Source: Chlorobium sp. (GTDB lineage: Bacteria > Bacteroidota > Chlorobiia > Chlorobiales > Chlorobiaceae). From it: a DNA stretch of 64,000 nucleotides. Shown one piece after another: positions 52,943 to 61,576 of the stretch; position 1 is the first letter of the stretch; the number at the start of each line of letters is the position of its first letter. Under the pieces are notes generated by a model. It was not told the DNA's origin and did no database searches. It worked only from the letters and a program-made list of their open reading frames with translations. The translations under genes and the position numbers were made by a program. The stretch is from assembly GCA_028277225.1 (NCBI GenBank), contig JANQHB010000068.1, positions 13,392 to 77,391 on the forward strand, in the 5' to 3' direction.

Positions 52943-52966
52943 GAACGTGGTGGACTTTGTCCACCC
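52943..52966. repeat. Nonamer-type GTGGACTTT repeat / hairpin
   Basis: GAACGTGGTGGACTTTGTCCACCC contains the GTGGACTTT unit and forms a GGTGGAC/GTCCACC hairpin. It is between traF and the toroid-protein gene and marks the right edge of the nonamer-bearing island. Confidence 0.55.
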
Positions 52967-52984
52967 ATTCTTCATCATTCTGCA

Positions 52985-53914
52985 CTACCCTTCAATCCCG
53001 AAATGCCAGAGTACTCGTCGTGCCCTCAGGGTGTTCCAGCGGCTTGGCTGGCCGGGTTTTTCCATGTCGAAATGGGTTTTGCCGGAATGTTTTGCCTGCA
53101 GGGGCCAACGGTTGTCGGCCCGTCTTTTTTTAAAAAGCACCTGCACTGCGTCCTCCATTCTGCTGTCGTAGCCTGCGTCTGCATAACGAAAATAGTCCAG
53201 TGCACGCAGAATATCGTACCGCCATCGGGACGGCCAGGAAAGCATCAGCATTTTTTTATCGATAATCTCACCGGTCCGGCTGGACCGAAACAGCCTGTGC
53301 TCCAGGAGAAACTCTTTTGCCGCCAGTTCCGCCTCAAGCAGTTCCTCGAGCCTGTAGGTATAGCCGTTCCTTGCGTATTCCCTGATTCCTTCAAGAACCG
53401 AAATTGTCGAATGCAACGAACTGTGTACCGCTCCGACTGTGTTCGAGTTGCAGTTGAAACCACCGTCCGGCATATGCTCGGTGATCAGAAAGTCGACAAT
53501 CGAGCGCAGTTTGTCTTCATCGGCCCCGAAATACGAGGCATAGTTCAGAAACATGCCGTTGACACAGACGTCGCATTTCCGTTCTTTACCGAATGGCGAG
53601 ATTCCGCCGTCAGGACCCTTGAGGTCAGAGAGGATAGAAGATAACGCTTGTTGAATCTCAACGGTATGGGGAGAGATGGAAAGGTTTTTCAGGTCGAGTA
53701 TCGTGTAATGCGTCGATATCCACTTCGTCTGGTAAAATCCCCTGCCCCAATGTCCGTTTTCCTTCCGGTATGACATAAATCGGGCGCCCCAGCCTTCAGA
53801 AGCAATCCTCTCCTGCAACTGTTTCTCTTCCCTGCCCAAGAGGTCCCGCTTAACCTGATGCTGAACGGAAACATCCCCTTCGAGCAGCCAGTCAAGCACC
53901 TCATGCTCGTTCAT
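52985..53914 (-). CDS. Terpenoid-cyclase/prenyltransferase-like alpha-alpha toroid protein
   Basis: A 309-residue protein of helical repeats reminiscent of squalene-hopene cyclase or prenyltransferase beta folds (repeats such as LKGPDGGISPFGKERKCDVC, EHMPDGGFNCNSN, RRADNRWPLQA with Q/G-W-like blocks). It lacks the DxDD catalytic motif of class II cyclases, so enzymatic cyclisation is unlikely. It may bind a lipid or a peptide. It has no signal peptide. Function unknown. Confidence 0.6.
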   Translation of the reverse strand: MNEHEVLDWLLEGDVSVQHQVKRDLLGREEKQLQERIASEGWGARFMSYRKENGHWGRGFYQTKWISTHYTILDLKNLSISPHTVEIQQALSSILSDLKGPDGGISPFGKERKCDVCVNGMFLNYASYFGADEDKLRSIVDFLITEHMPDGGFNCNSNTVGAVHSSLHSTISVLEGIREYARNGYTYRLEELLEAELAAKEFLLEHRLFRSSRTGEIIDKKMLMLSWPSRWRYDILRALDYFRYADAGYDSRMEDAVQVLFKKRRADNRWPLQAKHSGKTHFDMEKPGQPSRWNTLRARRVLWHFGIEG

Positions 53915-53943
53915 AACCCTCTCCTACCGGTATATCAGTTCAT

Positions 53944-53974
53944 AAAAAAAGCCGCGCAACCAAAATTACGCGGC
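53944..53974 (-). terminator. Rho-independent terminator
   Basis: On the minus strand GCCGCG-...-CGCGGC (53951-53974) forms a 6-bp GC stem with a 12-nt loop followed by seven T. It lies between aspS and the toroid gene, so it ends the aspS transcript. Confidence 0.75.
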
Positions 53975-54019
53975 CCCCAATTATTCACCAATCGCTACTC
54001 ATCATCCGACCCTTTATCG

Positions 54020-54152
54020 GGCAGCCACACAGGACTGCCCCTACAACTTGCTCATTGCAAAACCGGTCTCCGGTTTCCGGTCTCCTGCCTCCCATTCATC
54101 CATTCACCATTCACGATTTACTCGTCACTTGTCTCTCGTCACTTGTCACTCT
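54020..54152. repeat. REP-like hairpin followed by heptamer array
   Basis: Bases 54020-54046 are GGGCAG-CCACACAGGA-CTGCCC then CTACA, like 179 and 22767. Bases 54063-54152 keep a period of 7 (CCGGTCT CCGGTTT CCGGTCT ... TTCACCA TTCACGA TTTACTC ... ACTCGTC ACTTGTC TCTCGTC ACTTGTC). The array runs into the end of aspS: its TGA stop (54139) lies in the array. Confidence 0.75.
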
Positions 54153-55959
54153 CTCTTTCTTCCTTCACATCCAGTTTCAGGCTCAGTTCACGGAGTTGCA
54201 GCGGGGAGACTTCCGCCGGAGCTGCCATCATGAGGTCTTCGGCCTGCTGGTTCATCGGAAAAGCGATGACTTCACGGATATTCTGTTCGTCTCGCAGTAT
54301 CATGACAAGCCTGTCGAGACCCGGTGCGATACCTCCATGAGGAGGGGCGCCCAACTTGAATGCGTCGATCATGTGGCCGAACCGCTTGTCGACTTCGGAT
54401 TTTTCGTAACCGGCTATCTCGAACGCCTTGTACATGATATCGGGGCGGTGGTTTCTGATTGCTCCGCTGGAAAGCTCGATACCGTTACAGACAATATCGT
54501 ACTGATACGCGAGTATGTCGAGCGGGTTCCTGGTCTTGAGAGCGTCCATTTCTCCCTGCGGCATCGAGAACGGGTTATGCGAAAAATCGATTTTCTTCTC
54601 GGCTTCGTTATACTCGTACATCGGAAAATCGACGATCCAGCAGAAGGACAGTTCGTCAGGATCAAGCGTGAAAAGATCGGAGAAATATTCTCTCATCCCG
54701 CCCATGATCTTGCAGGTTCTCTCCCACTTGCCTGCGCCAAAGAAAACGACATCACCGGTCTCGATCTCCAGCCTTTCTTTCAGCGCTTCCATCTCGGATT
54801 CCGAGAAGAATTTGACAATCGGACCTTTCGGCCCTTCCGCCTTGTACTGGATATAGGCAAGACCTGCCGATCCAAGCTCTTTTGCCCGCCGCTCGGCCTT
54901 GTCGTAAAACTGTCTCGGCTCGTTGCCGTGACCTTTGAGCACCATTGCCTTGATGCAGGAACCTTCTTTTGTATTGGAAGCAAAAACCTTGAACGATGAG
55001 TTGACGAAAAGCTCGGTAACGTCCTGCATTTCGAGGGGAACACGCAGGTCTGGCTTGTCGGAACCGTACCGGTTCATGACCTCACGATAGCTTATCCGGG
55101 GAAAGGGATACTGCGTCATTCGCTTGTTGCTCATGGTCTCTGTCAGGTGCCTGAACATCCCTTCGAGAATTTCGAACAGATCGTCCTGTTCGATAAACGC
55201 CACCTCCATATCGATCTGGTAGAACTCTCCGGGACTTCTGTCAGCACGGGCATCTTCGTCACGGAAGCATGGCGCTATCTGGAAGTACCGGGGAAATCCC
55301 GACACCATAAGAAGCTGCTTGAACTGCTGCGGCGCCTGGGGCAGCGCATAAAACTTACCCGGATGAATGCGGCTCGGCACCAGGAAGTCTCTTGCTCCCT
55401 CAGGCGAGCTTGCTGTCAGTATCGGGGTCTGAATCTCCTGAAATGATTGCTCTTCGAGATATCGGCGCACCTCGCTGATCAGTCTGCTGCGGTAGACGAT
55501 ATTTTCGTGCAGCTTTTCCCTGCGGAGATCGAGAAAACGGTACTTGAGGCGAAGCTCCTCGGATATCGGCAGGTCGTCGGAAACCGGAAACGGCAGTGGC
55601 GCGGCATTGCTTTCAATCCTGATCTGGTCAACAATGACCTCTATCTCGCCTGAGGCAAGCCTGGGATTGATGGTATCTTCAGAGCGACGAACGACTGTAC
55701 CGCTGACGCACAGAACCGACTCGGTATGGAGCTTTTCAGCCATACTGAACAGCTCTTTCTTCTCCGGCTGTATAATCAACTGGCATATACCGGTATGATC
55801 CCTCAGGTCGATAAATATCAGGCCGCCGTGATCACGTTTCCGGTGAAGCCATCCGGCTATGGCTACCGTTTCCTGTTCATACCCTTTATTCAAACGACCG
55901 CAATAATGGGTCCTGAAACGGTTCTGAAGTTCACCTGCGGCTGCTCTGTCTGCACTCAT
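54139..55959 (-). CDS. aspS: Aspartyl-tRNA synthetase, bacterial type
   Basis: A 606-residue class II synthetase. N-terminal OB-fold anticodon domain (residues ~20-130), catalytic core with motif 2 FRDEDARADRSPGEFYQIDME and motif 3 GLDRLVMIL, and the bacterial GAD insertion (residues ~300-420). It charges tRNA-Asp (possibly also tRNA-Asn if the non-discriminating type; the sequence alone does not decide). The last residues KEERESDK and the stop come from a heptamer array, so the C-terminus probably drifts between strains. Confidence 0.95.
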   Translation of the reverse strand: MSADRAAAGELQNRFRTHYCGRLNKGYEQETVAIAGWLHRKRDHGGLIFIDLRDHTGICQLIIQPEKKELFSMAEKLHTESVLCVSGTVVRRSEDTINPRLASGEIEVIVDQIRIESNAAPLPFPVSDDLPISEELRLKYRFLDLRREKLHENIVYRSRLISEVRRYLEEQSFQEIQTPILTASSPEGARDFLVPSRIHPGKFYALPQAPQQFKQLLMVSGFPRYFQIAPCFRDEDARADRSPGEFYQIDMEVAFIEQDDLFEILEGMFRHLTETMSNKRMTQYPFPRISYREVMNRYGSDKPDLRVPLEMQDVTELFVNSSFKVFASNTKEGSCIKAMVLKGHGNEPRQFYDKAERRAKELGSAGLAYIQYKAEGPKGPIVKFFSESEMEALKERLEIETGDVVFFGAGKWERTCKIMGGMREYFSDLFTLDPDELSFCWIVDFPMYEYNEAEKKIDFSHNPFSMPQGEMDALKTRNPLDILAYQYDIVCNGIELSSGAIRNHRPDIMYKAFEIAGYEKSEVDKRFGHMIDAFKLGAPPHGGIAPGLDRLVMILRDEQNIREVIAFPMNQQAEDLMMAAPAEVSPLQLRELSLKLDVKEERESDK

Positions 55960-56041
55960 AGGTAGAGAATTGGAAGAGTGTTGAGAAATTGAAAGACCTG
56001 AATATCATGATTTTTTCAGGATTTTGGAAGCCAAACAACGT

Positions 56042-56611
56042 CTAGTAGATGAGTTCCCCGCCGAATTCATCGACGAGAAACTTTACGATGTCATTCTTTT
56101 CGGCAAGCTCACTGAAGAAAGTGAATACCGTCTGTCCCTTGCCCGCATCATTTTCTGCGTCATGACTGATTTGCAGCTTCAAAGGCAGATTATAGAATTC
56201 TCTCATTTCGGCAGCGAGCATATCTGCATTATGCTGGAGTTCCTCGTAGGAAAACCTCCTTGAACAACTCATGTACAGTATACCGTCAGAAAACGAGGCG
56301 AGTTCACAGGAACGCAGGTGTGTCACAATGACCTTGTGGTTCTTTTTGAGCAGCATATCGAGAAACTGCGCCCATTCCATCCTGAACTTCTGCACTTCAG
56401 CTATACCGTCGAACGTGCCGGTACCTTCCCGGCTGCCTGGCTGCGTATGGGAAACAGGTGGAACGGAATGGCGTTTTTCGCTTTTTGCGAATTGCGAAAA
56501 CTTGTCCTGCCACGACGAAAAATCGACCTTCAGGGAGGAGGTTTCTTCAGAAACGGTTTCATGAGATTGATCACGAAGAGCATCAGACTGATCGTCCTTT
56601 GGCAGCGGCAT
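56042..56611 (-). CDS. DnaX tau-type C-terminal extension (reached by frameshift)
   Basis: A 189-codon open frame that is in the -1 frame relative to dnaX. The frame has no stop back to the slippery tract at 56672-56681, joining the dnaX gene as EKKKAPERSLKKAGTP. The product has a hydrophilic linker and then a domain (~residues 70-180; EWAQFLDMLLKKNHKVIVTH, LMSCSRRFSYEEL-type) resembling the C-terminal part of bacterial tau that contacts the polymerase. I infer it is translated mainly as the tau tail after frameshift, giving ~603 residues. Independent initiation at 56611 cannot be excluded. Confidence 0.7.
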   Translation of the reverse strand: MPLPKDDQSDALRDQSHETVSEETSSLKVDFSSWQDKFSQFAKSEKRHSVPPVSHTQPGSREGTGTFDGIAEVQKFRMEWAQFLDMLLKKNHKVIVTHLRSCELASFSDGILYMSCSRRFSYEELQHNADMLAAEMREFYNLPLKLQISHDAENDAGKGQTVFTFFSELAEKNDIVKFLVDEFGGELIY

Positions 56612-56652
56612 ACCGGCCGGTTGTGAAGAGCTCCGTGGTGTTCCAGCCTTCT

Positions 56653-57852
56653 TCAGCGACCGTTCAGGGGCTTTTTTTTTTCACCTGACCCTTCAGCCAG
56701 AGAAGCGGTACCCGCCCCGTAACCTGCTCCGGCAAGTTCGACAAGCTTGAGCAGGGCCAGCTCGAAACGAAACTGGTATTCGAACTGGAACTTGAGTTCT
56801 TTCTGAGTCTGGAGAAGCAGATCGATCATCCTCATGATACTCCCCGGCGTAAACCGGCCGACATCTCTCTGATAGCGTTCCTTGACAGGTTCAGGCCGCT
56901 CTATCAGCCTGGCAGAACGCAGGTTATGCAGAACAAGAAAGTTCCGGAGGTGCTCGATAAGCTTTTCAAGAAAATCCTGCTCGTCATACCCATTGTCAAT
57001 CACGAACCGCGCCACCCCGAGCATCTTTGCCGGATTCCCTTCCAGAACGGCGTCGGTCACGTCAAAAAACTGGTCGTCGTCGATATAGTTCAGAAGTTCG
57101 GCAACCTTGTCATAGCCGATGCCGCGCGCCTCGTCCTCTTCAGCAGTGAAAGCAATAACCTGGTCGAGTATGCTCTGTGCATCCCGCATCGACCCCTGTG
57201 CCTTTCGGCCGATGAGCTGCAGGGCCTCTTTATCCACCTGTATCTTTTCAGTATCGCAGATTCCCCTGAGCTGCTTCTCTATTTCGTCGAGCGGAATCCG
57301 CTTGAAATTGAAACGCTGGCATCTTGACGCGATCGTTGCCGGTATCTTGTGCAGCTCGGTTGTCGCAAAGATAAATATCGCATGCGCCGGAGGCTCTTCA
57401 AGGGTTTTCAGGAAAGCATTGAATGCCGCCGTCGAAAGCATATGGACCTCATCGATAATATAGACCCTGTAGCGTCCTTTCTGTGGTCCGTACCGGACGT
57501 TTTCCCTCAGCAGCCTGATATCGTCCACGCTGTTGTTGGAGGCAGCGTCGAACTCGGAAATATTGAGACTGGTCCCCTGTTCGAAATCACGACAGCTCTC
57601 ACACTCTCCGCAGGGTTCGGTCACCTCTTTGAGATAAACAGGGTCCTCGATCATTCTGCTGCAGTTGACAGCTTTGGCAAACACCCGTGCAGCAGTGGTC
57701 TTGCCGACACCACGCAGACCGGAAAAGATATAACCGTGACCGACCCGTCCAAGACGCAGCGAGTTCTGGATCGTTAGGGTAATATGTTCCTGTGCCGTTA
57801 TGTCGGAAAACCGGCTCGGCCTGTATTTCCGTGCAATTACCTGGTAACTCAT
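56653..57852 (-). CDS. dnaX: DNA polymerase III gamma subunit (dnaX 0 frame)
   Basis: A 399-residue clamp-loader ATPase. Walker A GLRGVGKTT, a four-Cys zinc module (CSRM...CGECESC), Walker B DEVHMLS, sensor 1 ATTELHKIPATI and a collar domain are all present. The 0 frame ends five codons after an A10 tract with PLNGR, making a gamma-like product. The -1 frame then continues into a ~209-residue extension. It loads the sliding clamp in replication. Confidence 0.94.
   Translation of the reverse strand: MSYQVIARKYRPSRFSDITAQEHITLTIQNSLRLGRVGHGYIFSGLRGVGKTTAARVFAKAVNCSRMIEDPVYLKEVTEPCGECESCRDFEQGTSLNISEFDAASNNSVDDIRLLRENVRYGPQKGRYRVYIIDEVHMLSTAAFNAFLKTLEEPPAHAIFIFATTELHKIPATIASRCQRFNFKRIPLDEIEKQLRGICDTEKIQVDKEALQLIGRKAQGSMRDAQSILDQVIAFTAEEDEARGIGYDKVAELLNYIDDDQFFDVTDAVLEGNPAKMLGVARFVIDNGYDEQDFLEKLIEHLRNFLVLHNLRSARLIERPEPVKERYQRDVGRFTPGSIMRMIDLLLQTQKELKFQFEYQFRFELALLKLVELAGAGYGAGTASLAEGSGEKKKPLNGR
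56671..56682 (-). promoter_or_regulatory. Programmed frameshift/slippage site of dnaX
   Basis: The 0-frame codons GAA AAA AAA AAG carry ten A, and end in the heptamer A AAA AAG used for -1 frameshifting in Escherichia coli dnaX. A run of ten A is also long enough for transcriptional slippage as known for Thermus thermophilus dnaX. AAGGG lies ~9 nt upstream of the run and may act as a stimulatory Shine-Dalgarno-like element. After a -1 slip the frame is open for 209 codons to 56042. Confidence 0.75.
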
Positions 57853-57930
57853 GAGTGATAAAATAAAAAAAACTCATTCACCCGTAGCCTGCCTTCCGGA
57901 AAAATCCCCATCGGCTCCTACCTTTTTCAT

Positions 57931-58020
57931 CCTAAATTGAGCGATTGTCGAACATACCGGAGATGCAAGGCACAGGGAATGCCGCTGTATCCCGACAAGT
58001 CGGGACGCTCAGTTTAGGTT
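57931..58020. repeat. MITE-like modular element, copy A (short form)
   Basis: The ends CCTAAATTGAGCGATTGTCG and GCTCAGTTTAGGTT are inverted repeats. The interior AGATGCAAGGCACAGGGAAT...TCCCGACAAGTCGGGA is also in copy B at 63860-64000. The right end supplies the last codons (ATG AAC CTA AAC) and TGA of the yihY gene. Confidence 0.75.
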
Positions 58021-59277
58021 CATGTAAACAGCAAGCGGCTCATTCATATTTTCCTGGAGACATTTGCCGACACGGTTTTCAAGCATGCTGAACGCCGTGT
58101 CACCGGGCTTGCTTCTGTTACTGTTTTCACCACCTGCAATGATATCCTGCGGCATAGCACGGTACAGATCGAAGAGTGTCAACTGATAGAGATCGCAGCT
58201 GAGCGCAAGCCCGCCTTCCGCAGTCACATGGATATAGTTGTTCTCCTTAAGGGCTTCGACAATATCCAGAAGCCGGCGTCCCTTGACGCCATTTCCAAAT
58301 GAAGTTTCTTTCTTGAGACTGACATACCTGCCGGACTCCTGCCCGGCCCTTATATCCTCGAGAACAGAGAGAACATCATGCATCCCCTTTAACGGCTCGA
58401 ATTCCCGCCTCGCTTTCGCTGCCGGATGCATCGCTCCGAGACAGTAGACAAATTCCGCTCCGGAAAGCGCAACCACCCAGATAAGAAAAATCCAGAAAAA
58501 CAGCAGCGGGATGACCGAAAGTGCCCCGTAGATATGCTCGAAGGTGGCAAACGTGGTAACATAGAACGAGAACCATTTCTTTGATATTTCGAACAGGATC
58601 GTTGCCAGGAGCGCCCCGGAAAGACCGTGAACAATCCTGACCCGGTGATTGGGAACAAGCATATAGAGCAGGAAAAAGGCAAGGAATGAATTGAGCAGAG
58701 GCAGGTAGGAAAGGATCCTCGCCCTTATACCAAGAAGAGGGCCCTCGGTAAAGATGGTGTACCATACGTATGAACTTGCGACAAGTCCGCTACCGATGAT
58801 GATCGGGCCAAGTGTAAGGACGGTCCAGTACAGAGTAAACCCCTGCAGGAATTTTCGGGGCGCATGCACATTCCATATCTGATTGATCGTATGATCGACC
58901 GTTGAAATGAGAAAAAGCGCGATAACAAACAGAAATACACCACCGATTGTCGGTACCGTGGAGGTCTTGCTGACAAATTCCAGAAAATACTCCTTGAGCA
59001 TTTCACCTGAAGCGGGAACAAAATTCTCGAGAATAAAGAATTCGACGTTTCTCTGAAAATTTTCAAAGACAGGAGAAACGCTCAGCACGGAAAATATAAC
59101 TGCCGTAAGAGGCACAAGGGACAACAGCGTTTGAAAGGCCAGTGAACCGGCACTCAGCAGAATGCGGTCCTGCATGAAGTTTTTCCACATGAACTGCAGA
59201 AAAGAGCGGCTGAGATTTATCGTATCAGCAGCTTTCCCGGCCAGAGACTCCCACGAGCGTTTACCGGATGCATGCAT
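58009..59277 (-). CDS. YihY/BrkB-family inner-membrane protein
   Basis: A 422-residue YihY/UPF0761 (BrkB) protein. About six membrane segments lie in residues ~35-290 (e.g. AGSLAFQTLLSLVPLTAVIF, LIPLLFFWIFLIWVVALSGAEF), followed by a ~120-residue cytoplasmic tail. Its biochemical role is unsettled; the old RNase BN label is no longer thought correct. The final residues AVYMNLN and stop derive from a repeat element, so the natural C-terminus may have been changed. Confidence 0.87.
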   Translation of the reverse strand: MHASGKRSWESLAGKAADTINLSRSFLQFMWKNFMQDRILLSAGSLAFQTLLSLVPLTAVIFSVLSVSPVFENFQRNVEFFILENFVPASGEMLKEYFLEFVSKTSTVPTIGGVFLFVIALFLISTVDHTINQIWNVHAPRKFLQGFTLYWTVLTLGPIIIGSGLVASSYVWYTIFTEGPLLGIRARILSYLPLLNSFLAFFLLYMLVPNHRVRIVHGLSGALLATILFEISKKWFSFYVTTFATFEHIYGALSVIPLLFFWIFLIWVVALSGAEFVYCLGAMHPAAKARREFEPLKGMHDVLSVLEDIRAGQESGRYVSLKKETSFGNGVKGRRLLDIVEALKENNYIHVTAEGGLALSCDLYQLTLFDLYRAMPQDIIAGGENSNRSKPGDTAFSMLENRVGKCLQENMNEPLAVYMNLN

Positions 59278-59377
59278 CGTTACGGTGATTTTGACAGTTC
59301 TGTTTCAATGCAGCTTACAGGTTCTTTCCTTCGGGATTGACACATGGGTGTTACCGGATCAATCTAAATGTTTTTTC

Positions 59378-60766
59378 CTAATATTCCCCGCCCTTCGCCA
59401 TGACGGGTCCGGTAGTATAGGCTGCCTTTGAGCGAACACCGAGAATCAGGTACAGGCCCACAGCAAAAAACAGCAGAAGCGATGCAATACCTATCCTCTG
59501 ATCACCAAAGAAAGAGGATATCAAACCGAAGATCACAGGTCCGATAATCGAAGACGCTTTACCGAACGTACCGTCGTAAAACCCGAAAAATTTCGTGACA
59601 TGCTCCGGAGGCGTCAGTCGTGCCATCATGGAGCGGGAAGCGGCCTGCGACGATCCCATCGACATCCCTGCCAGAAGGCCGGTGTAATAGAAAAACACTT
59701 TGTCAGTCGTCATGATCGCCATGACGATCACGATACACCAGATAAAAAGTGTGATCACAATTGTCCTTTTCGGTCCTATACGGTCGGTAATAAAACCAAA
59801 GACAAGAGAACCGATGATGGCCGTTGTCTGGACGATCATGAAAAACAGAATCAGGTCTCCACTGGTAAAACCCAGCGTATTTGCCGCATAGATCGATGAA
59901 AAGACAATGATGGTATGAATCGCGTCGTTGTAGAAGAAAAAAGCCAGAAGAAAACGGGCCAGATCGGGATAATCCATGATGTGACGAATCGTATCCCTGA
60001 CATCGCGAACCGACGCCCTGATGGAATAGCTGCGGACTGATTGTTTTTTCCCGTCCCTGAAAGCAAGAAACATCGGAGTTGCGAAAAAAGCGAAAATCAG
60101 TGCAACAAAGAAAAAACTTTTTGTGACTTCCGGTATGTTGTCCATACCGATCGCCCCCGTCAACTGGTTCGAAATAAAAACAAGGATTAACAGGGCGCCC
60201 AGATACCCTGTGGCAAAGCCGTAACCGGACAGTCTCCCGAGACTTCTTTTCGAGGCGATTTCAGGAAGATAGGCATCATAGAAAACGATTCCCCCTTCAA
60301 ACCCTATATTTGCCAGAATAAACAGAGCAGACGCAGCCAGCACATACCCCGGGCCGGTAAAACCAAGCATCGCGGTAGCCAGAACGGAAAGAAGCGTAAA
60401 ATAGAAAAGGAACCGTTTTCTGTTGCCGGAATAATCAGCCGCTGCACCAAGCACAGGCGAGACAAGGGCAACGATCAGCATCGAAACGCTCACACTGGCA
60501 CCCCACATCGCATCGCCATAAGGTTCTCCCCGGCAGATAACGTTTTTATAGAAAAGCGGAAAAACGAGCGTCACCATGATGACGCTGAATGAAGTATTTG
60601 CGTAGTCGAAAAGAAGCCAGGAAAAAATCTTCTGCAGTCTGTGTTTTCCGGCCAGAAGAAGCGAAACGACAAGCACTGCATTGAAAATGAGCACTACGTA
60701 GAAAAGGACATTAAGTGCCGTCAGCAGAAGTTGCTGAAAATCAATCGATCCAACGGATTCATTCAT
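59378..60766 (-). CDS. MFS transporter, UMF1/Atg22-like
   Basis: A 462-residue transporter with about twelve membrane segments. The early DYANTSFSVIMVTLVFPLFY and the SQAASRSMMARLTPPEHVTKFFG loop match the vacuolar effluxer Atg22/UMF1-type branch of the major facilitator superfamily, often linked to amino acid or small-metabolite export. The substrate is unknown. Spacing to the neighbours (51 bp to purQ) does not show an operon. Confidence 0.85.
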   Translation of the reverse strand: MNESVGSIDFQQLLLTALNVLFYVVLIFNAVLVVSLLLAGKHRLQKIFSWLLFDYANTSFSVIMVTLVFPLFYKNVICRGEPYGDAMWGASVSVSMLIVALVSPVLGAAADYSGNRKRFLFYFTLLSVLATAMLGFTGPGYVLAASALFILANIGFEGGIVFYDAYLPEIASKRSLGRLSGYGFATGYLGALLILVFISNQLTGAIGMDNIPEVTKSFFFVALIFAFFATPMFLAFRDGKKQSVRSYSIRASVRDVRDTIRHIMDYPDLARFLLAFFFYNDAIHTIIVFSSIYAANTLGFTSGDLILFFMIVQTTAIIGSLVFGFITDRIGPKRTIVITLFIWCIVIVMAIMTTDKVFFYYTGLLAGMSMGSSQAASRSMMARLTPPEHVTKFFGFYDGTFGKASSIIGPVIFGLISSFFGDQRIGIASLLLFFAVGLYLILGVRSKAAYTTGPVMAKGGEY

Positions 60767-60817
60767 GACACTTTTTGCCGGTCCGGTTTCAAAACATCAG
60801 CATGCAGTGGAAGAAAC

Positions 60818-61519
60818 TTATTGAAGCACGTATTCAATGAGTCCCTGAAACATTTTTGAACCGTCGTTCGAACCGAGAAGAGAATCGCTTGCCCTTTCAG
60901 GATGCGGCATCAGCCCAAGAACGTTTTTCTCCCTGTTGGCAATTCCTGCAATAGAGGATACGGAACCGTTGAGATTTGCTTCCGCGGTGACGTTGCCGGA
61001 AGGATCACAGTACCTGAAAACAACCTGGTCATGTTCTTCAAGTGACTCGATCGTCTCTTCAGGAGCATAGTAATTGCCTTCACCATGCGCCACAGGAAGA
61101 GTAAGCACCTCATGCTCGCCATAGTGTGAGGTGAACGTGGTTCTGTTGTTTTCAACTCTGAGGTTCATCTGGCGGCAGATAAACTTTTTATCCCTGTTCC
61201 TCGACAAGGCCCCCTCGAGAAGACCGCATTCAAGCAATACCTGGAAACCGTTGCATATTCCGAGAACAGGACGTCCTTTTTGGGCAAACGCAATGATTTC
61301 CTGCATAATCGGCGAAAATCTGGCTATCGAACCGGCCCTGAGATAGTCGCCGTATGAAAAACCTCCGGGAAGAATGACGACATCACTTCCCTGCAGGTCA
61401 TGCTCTTTGTGCCAGAGCATTCTGGTTGTTACGTTCGAAAACGATGCTGCAGCATATTCGGTGTCATGGTCACAGTTCGAGCCGGGAAAAACAACAACTC
61501 CTATAGTGACAGTATCCAT
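60818..61519 (-). CDS. purQ: Phosphoribosylformylglycinamidine synthase, glutaminase subunit
   Basis: A 233-residue PurQ. The glutaminase triad is visible: Cys in LGICNGFQVL, His and Glu in MPHPERA. It supplies ammonia for FGAM synthesis with PurL and PurS. It begins 57 bp after purS on the same strand. No purL is in the window. Confidence 0.95.
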   Translation of the reverse strand: MDTVTIGVVVFPGSNCDHDTEYAAASFSNVTTRMLWHKEHDLQGSDVVILPGGFSYGDYLRAGSIARFSPIMQEIIAFAQKGRPVLGICNGFQVLLECGLLEGALSRNRDKKFICRQMNLRVENNRTTFTSHYGEHEVLTLPVAHGEGNYYAPEETIESLEEHDQVVFRYCDPSGNVTAEANLNGSVSSIAGIANREKNVLGLMPHPERASDSLLGSNDGSKMFQGLIEYVLQ

Positions 61520-61576
61520 TCGTGAGGCTCTTTAGTTGTTTGATATCTTGATTGAGCTACTGTTGAAACTCCCGGT

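Noticed and set aside
56653..56671. Sequencing error as the sole explanation of the dnaX split
   Set aside because: Not excluded, but the exact A AAA AAG heptamer at the place where many bacteria frameshift, with an open -1 frame, favours a programmed event.
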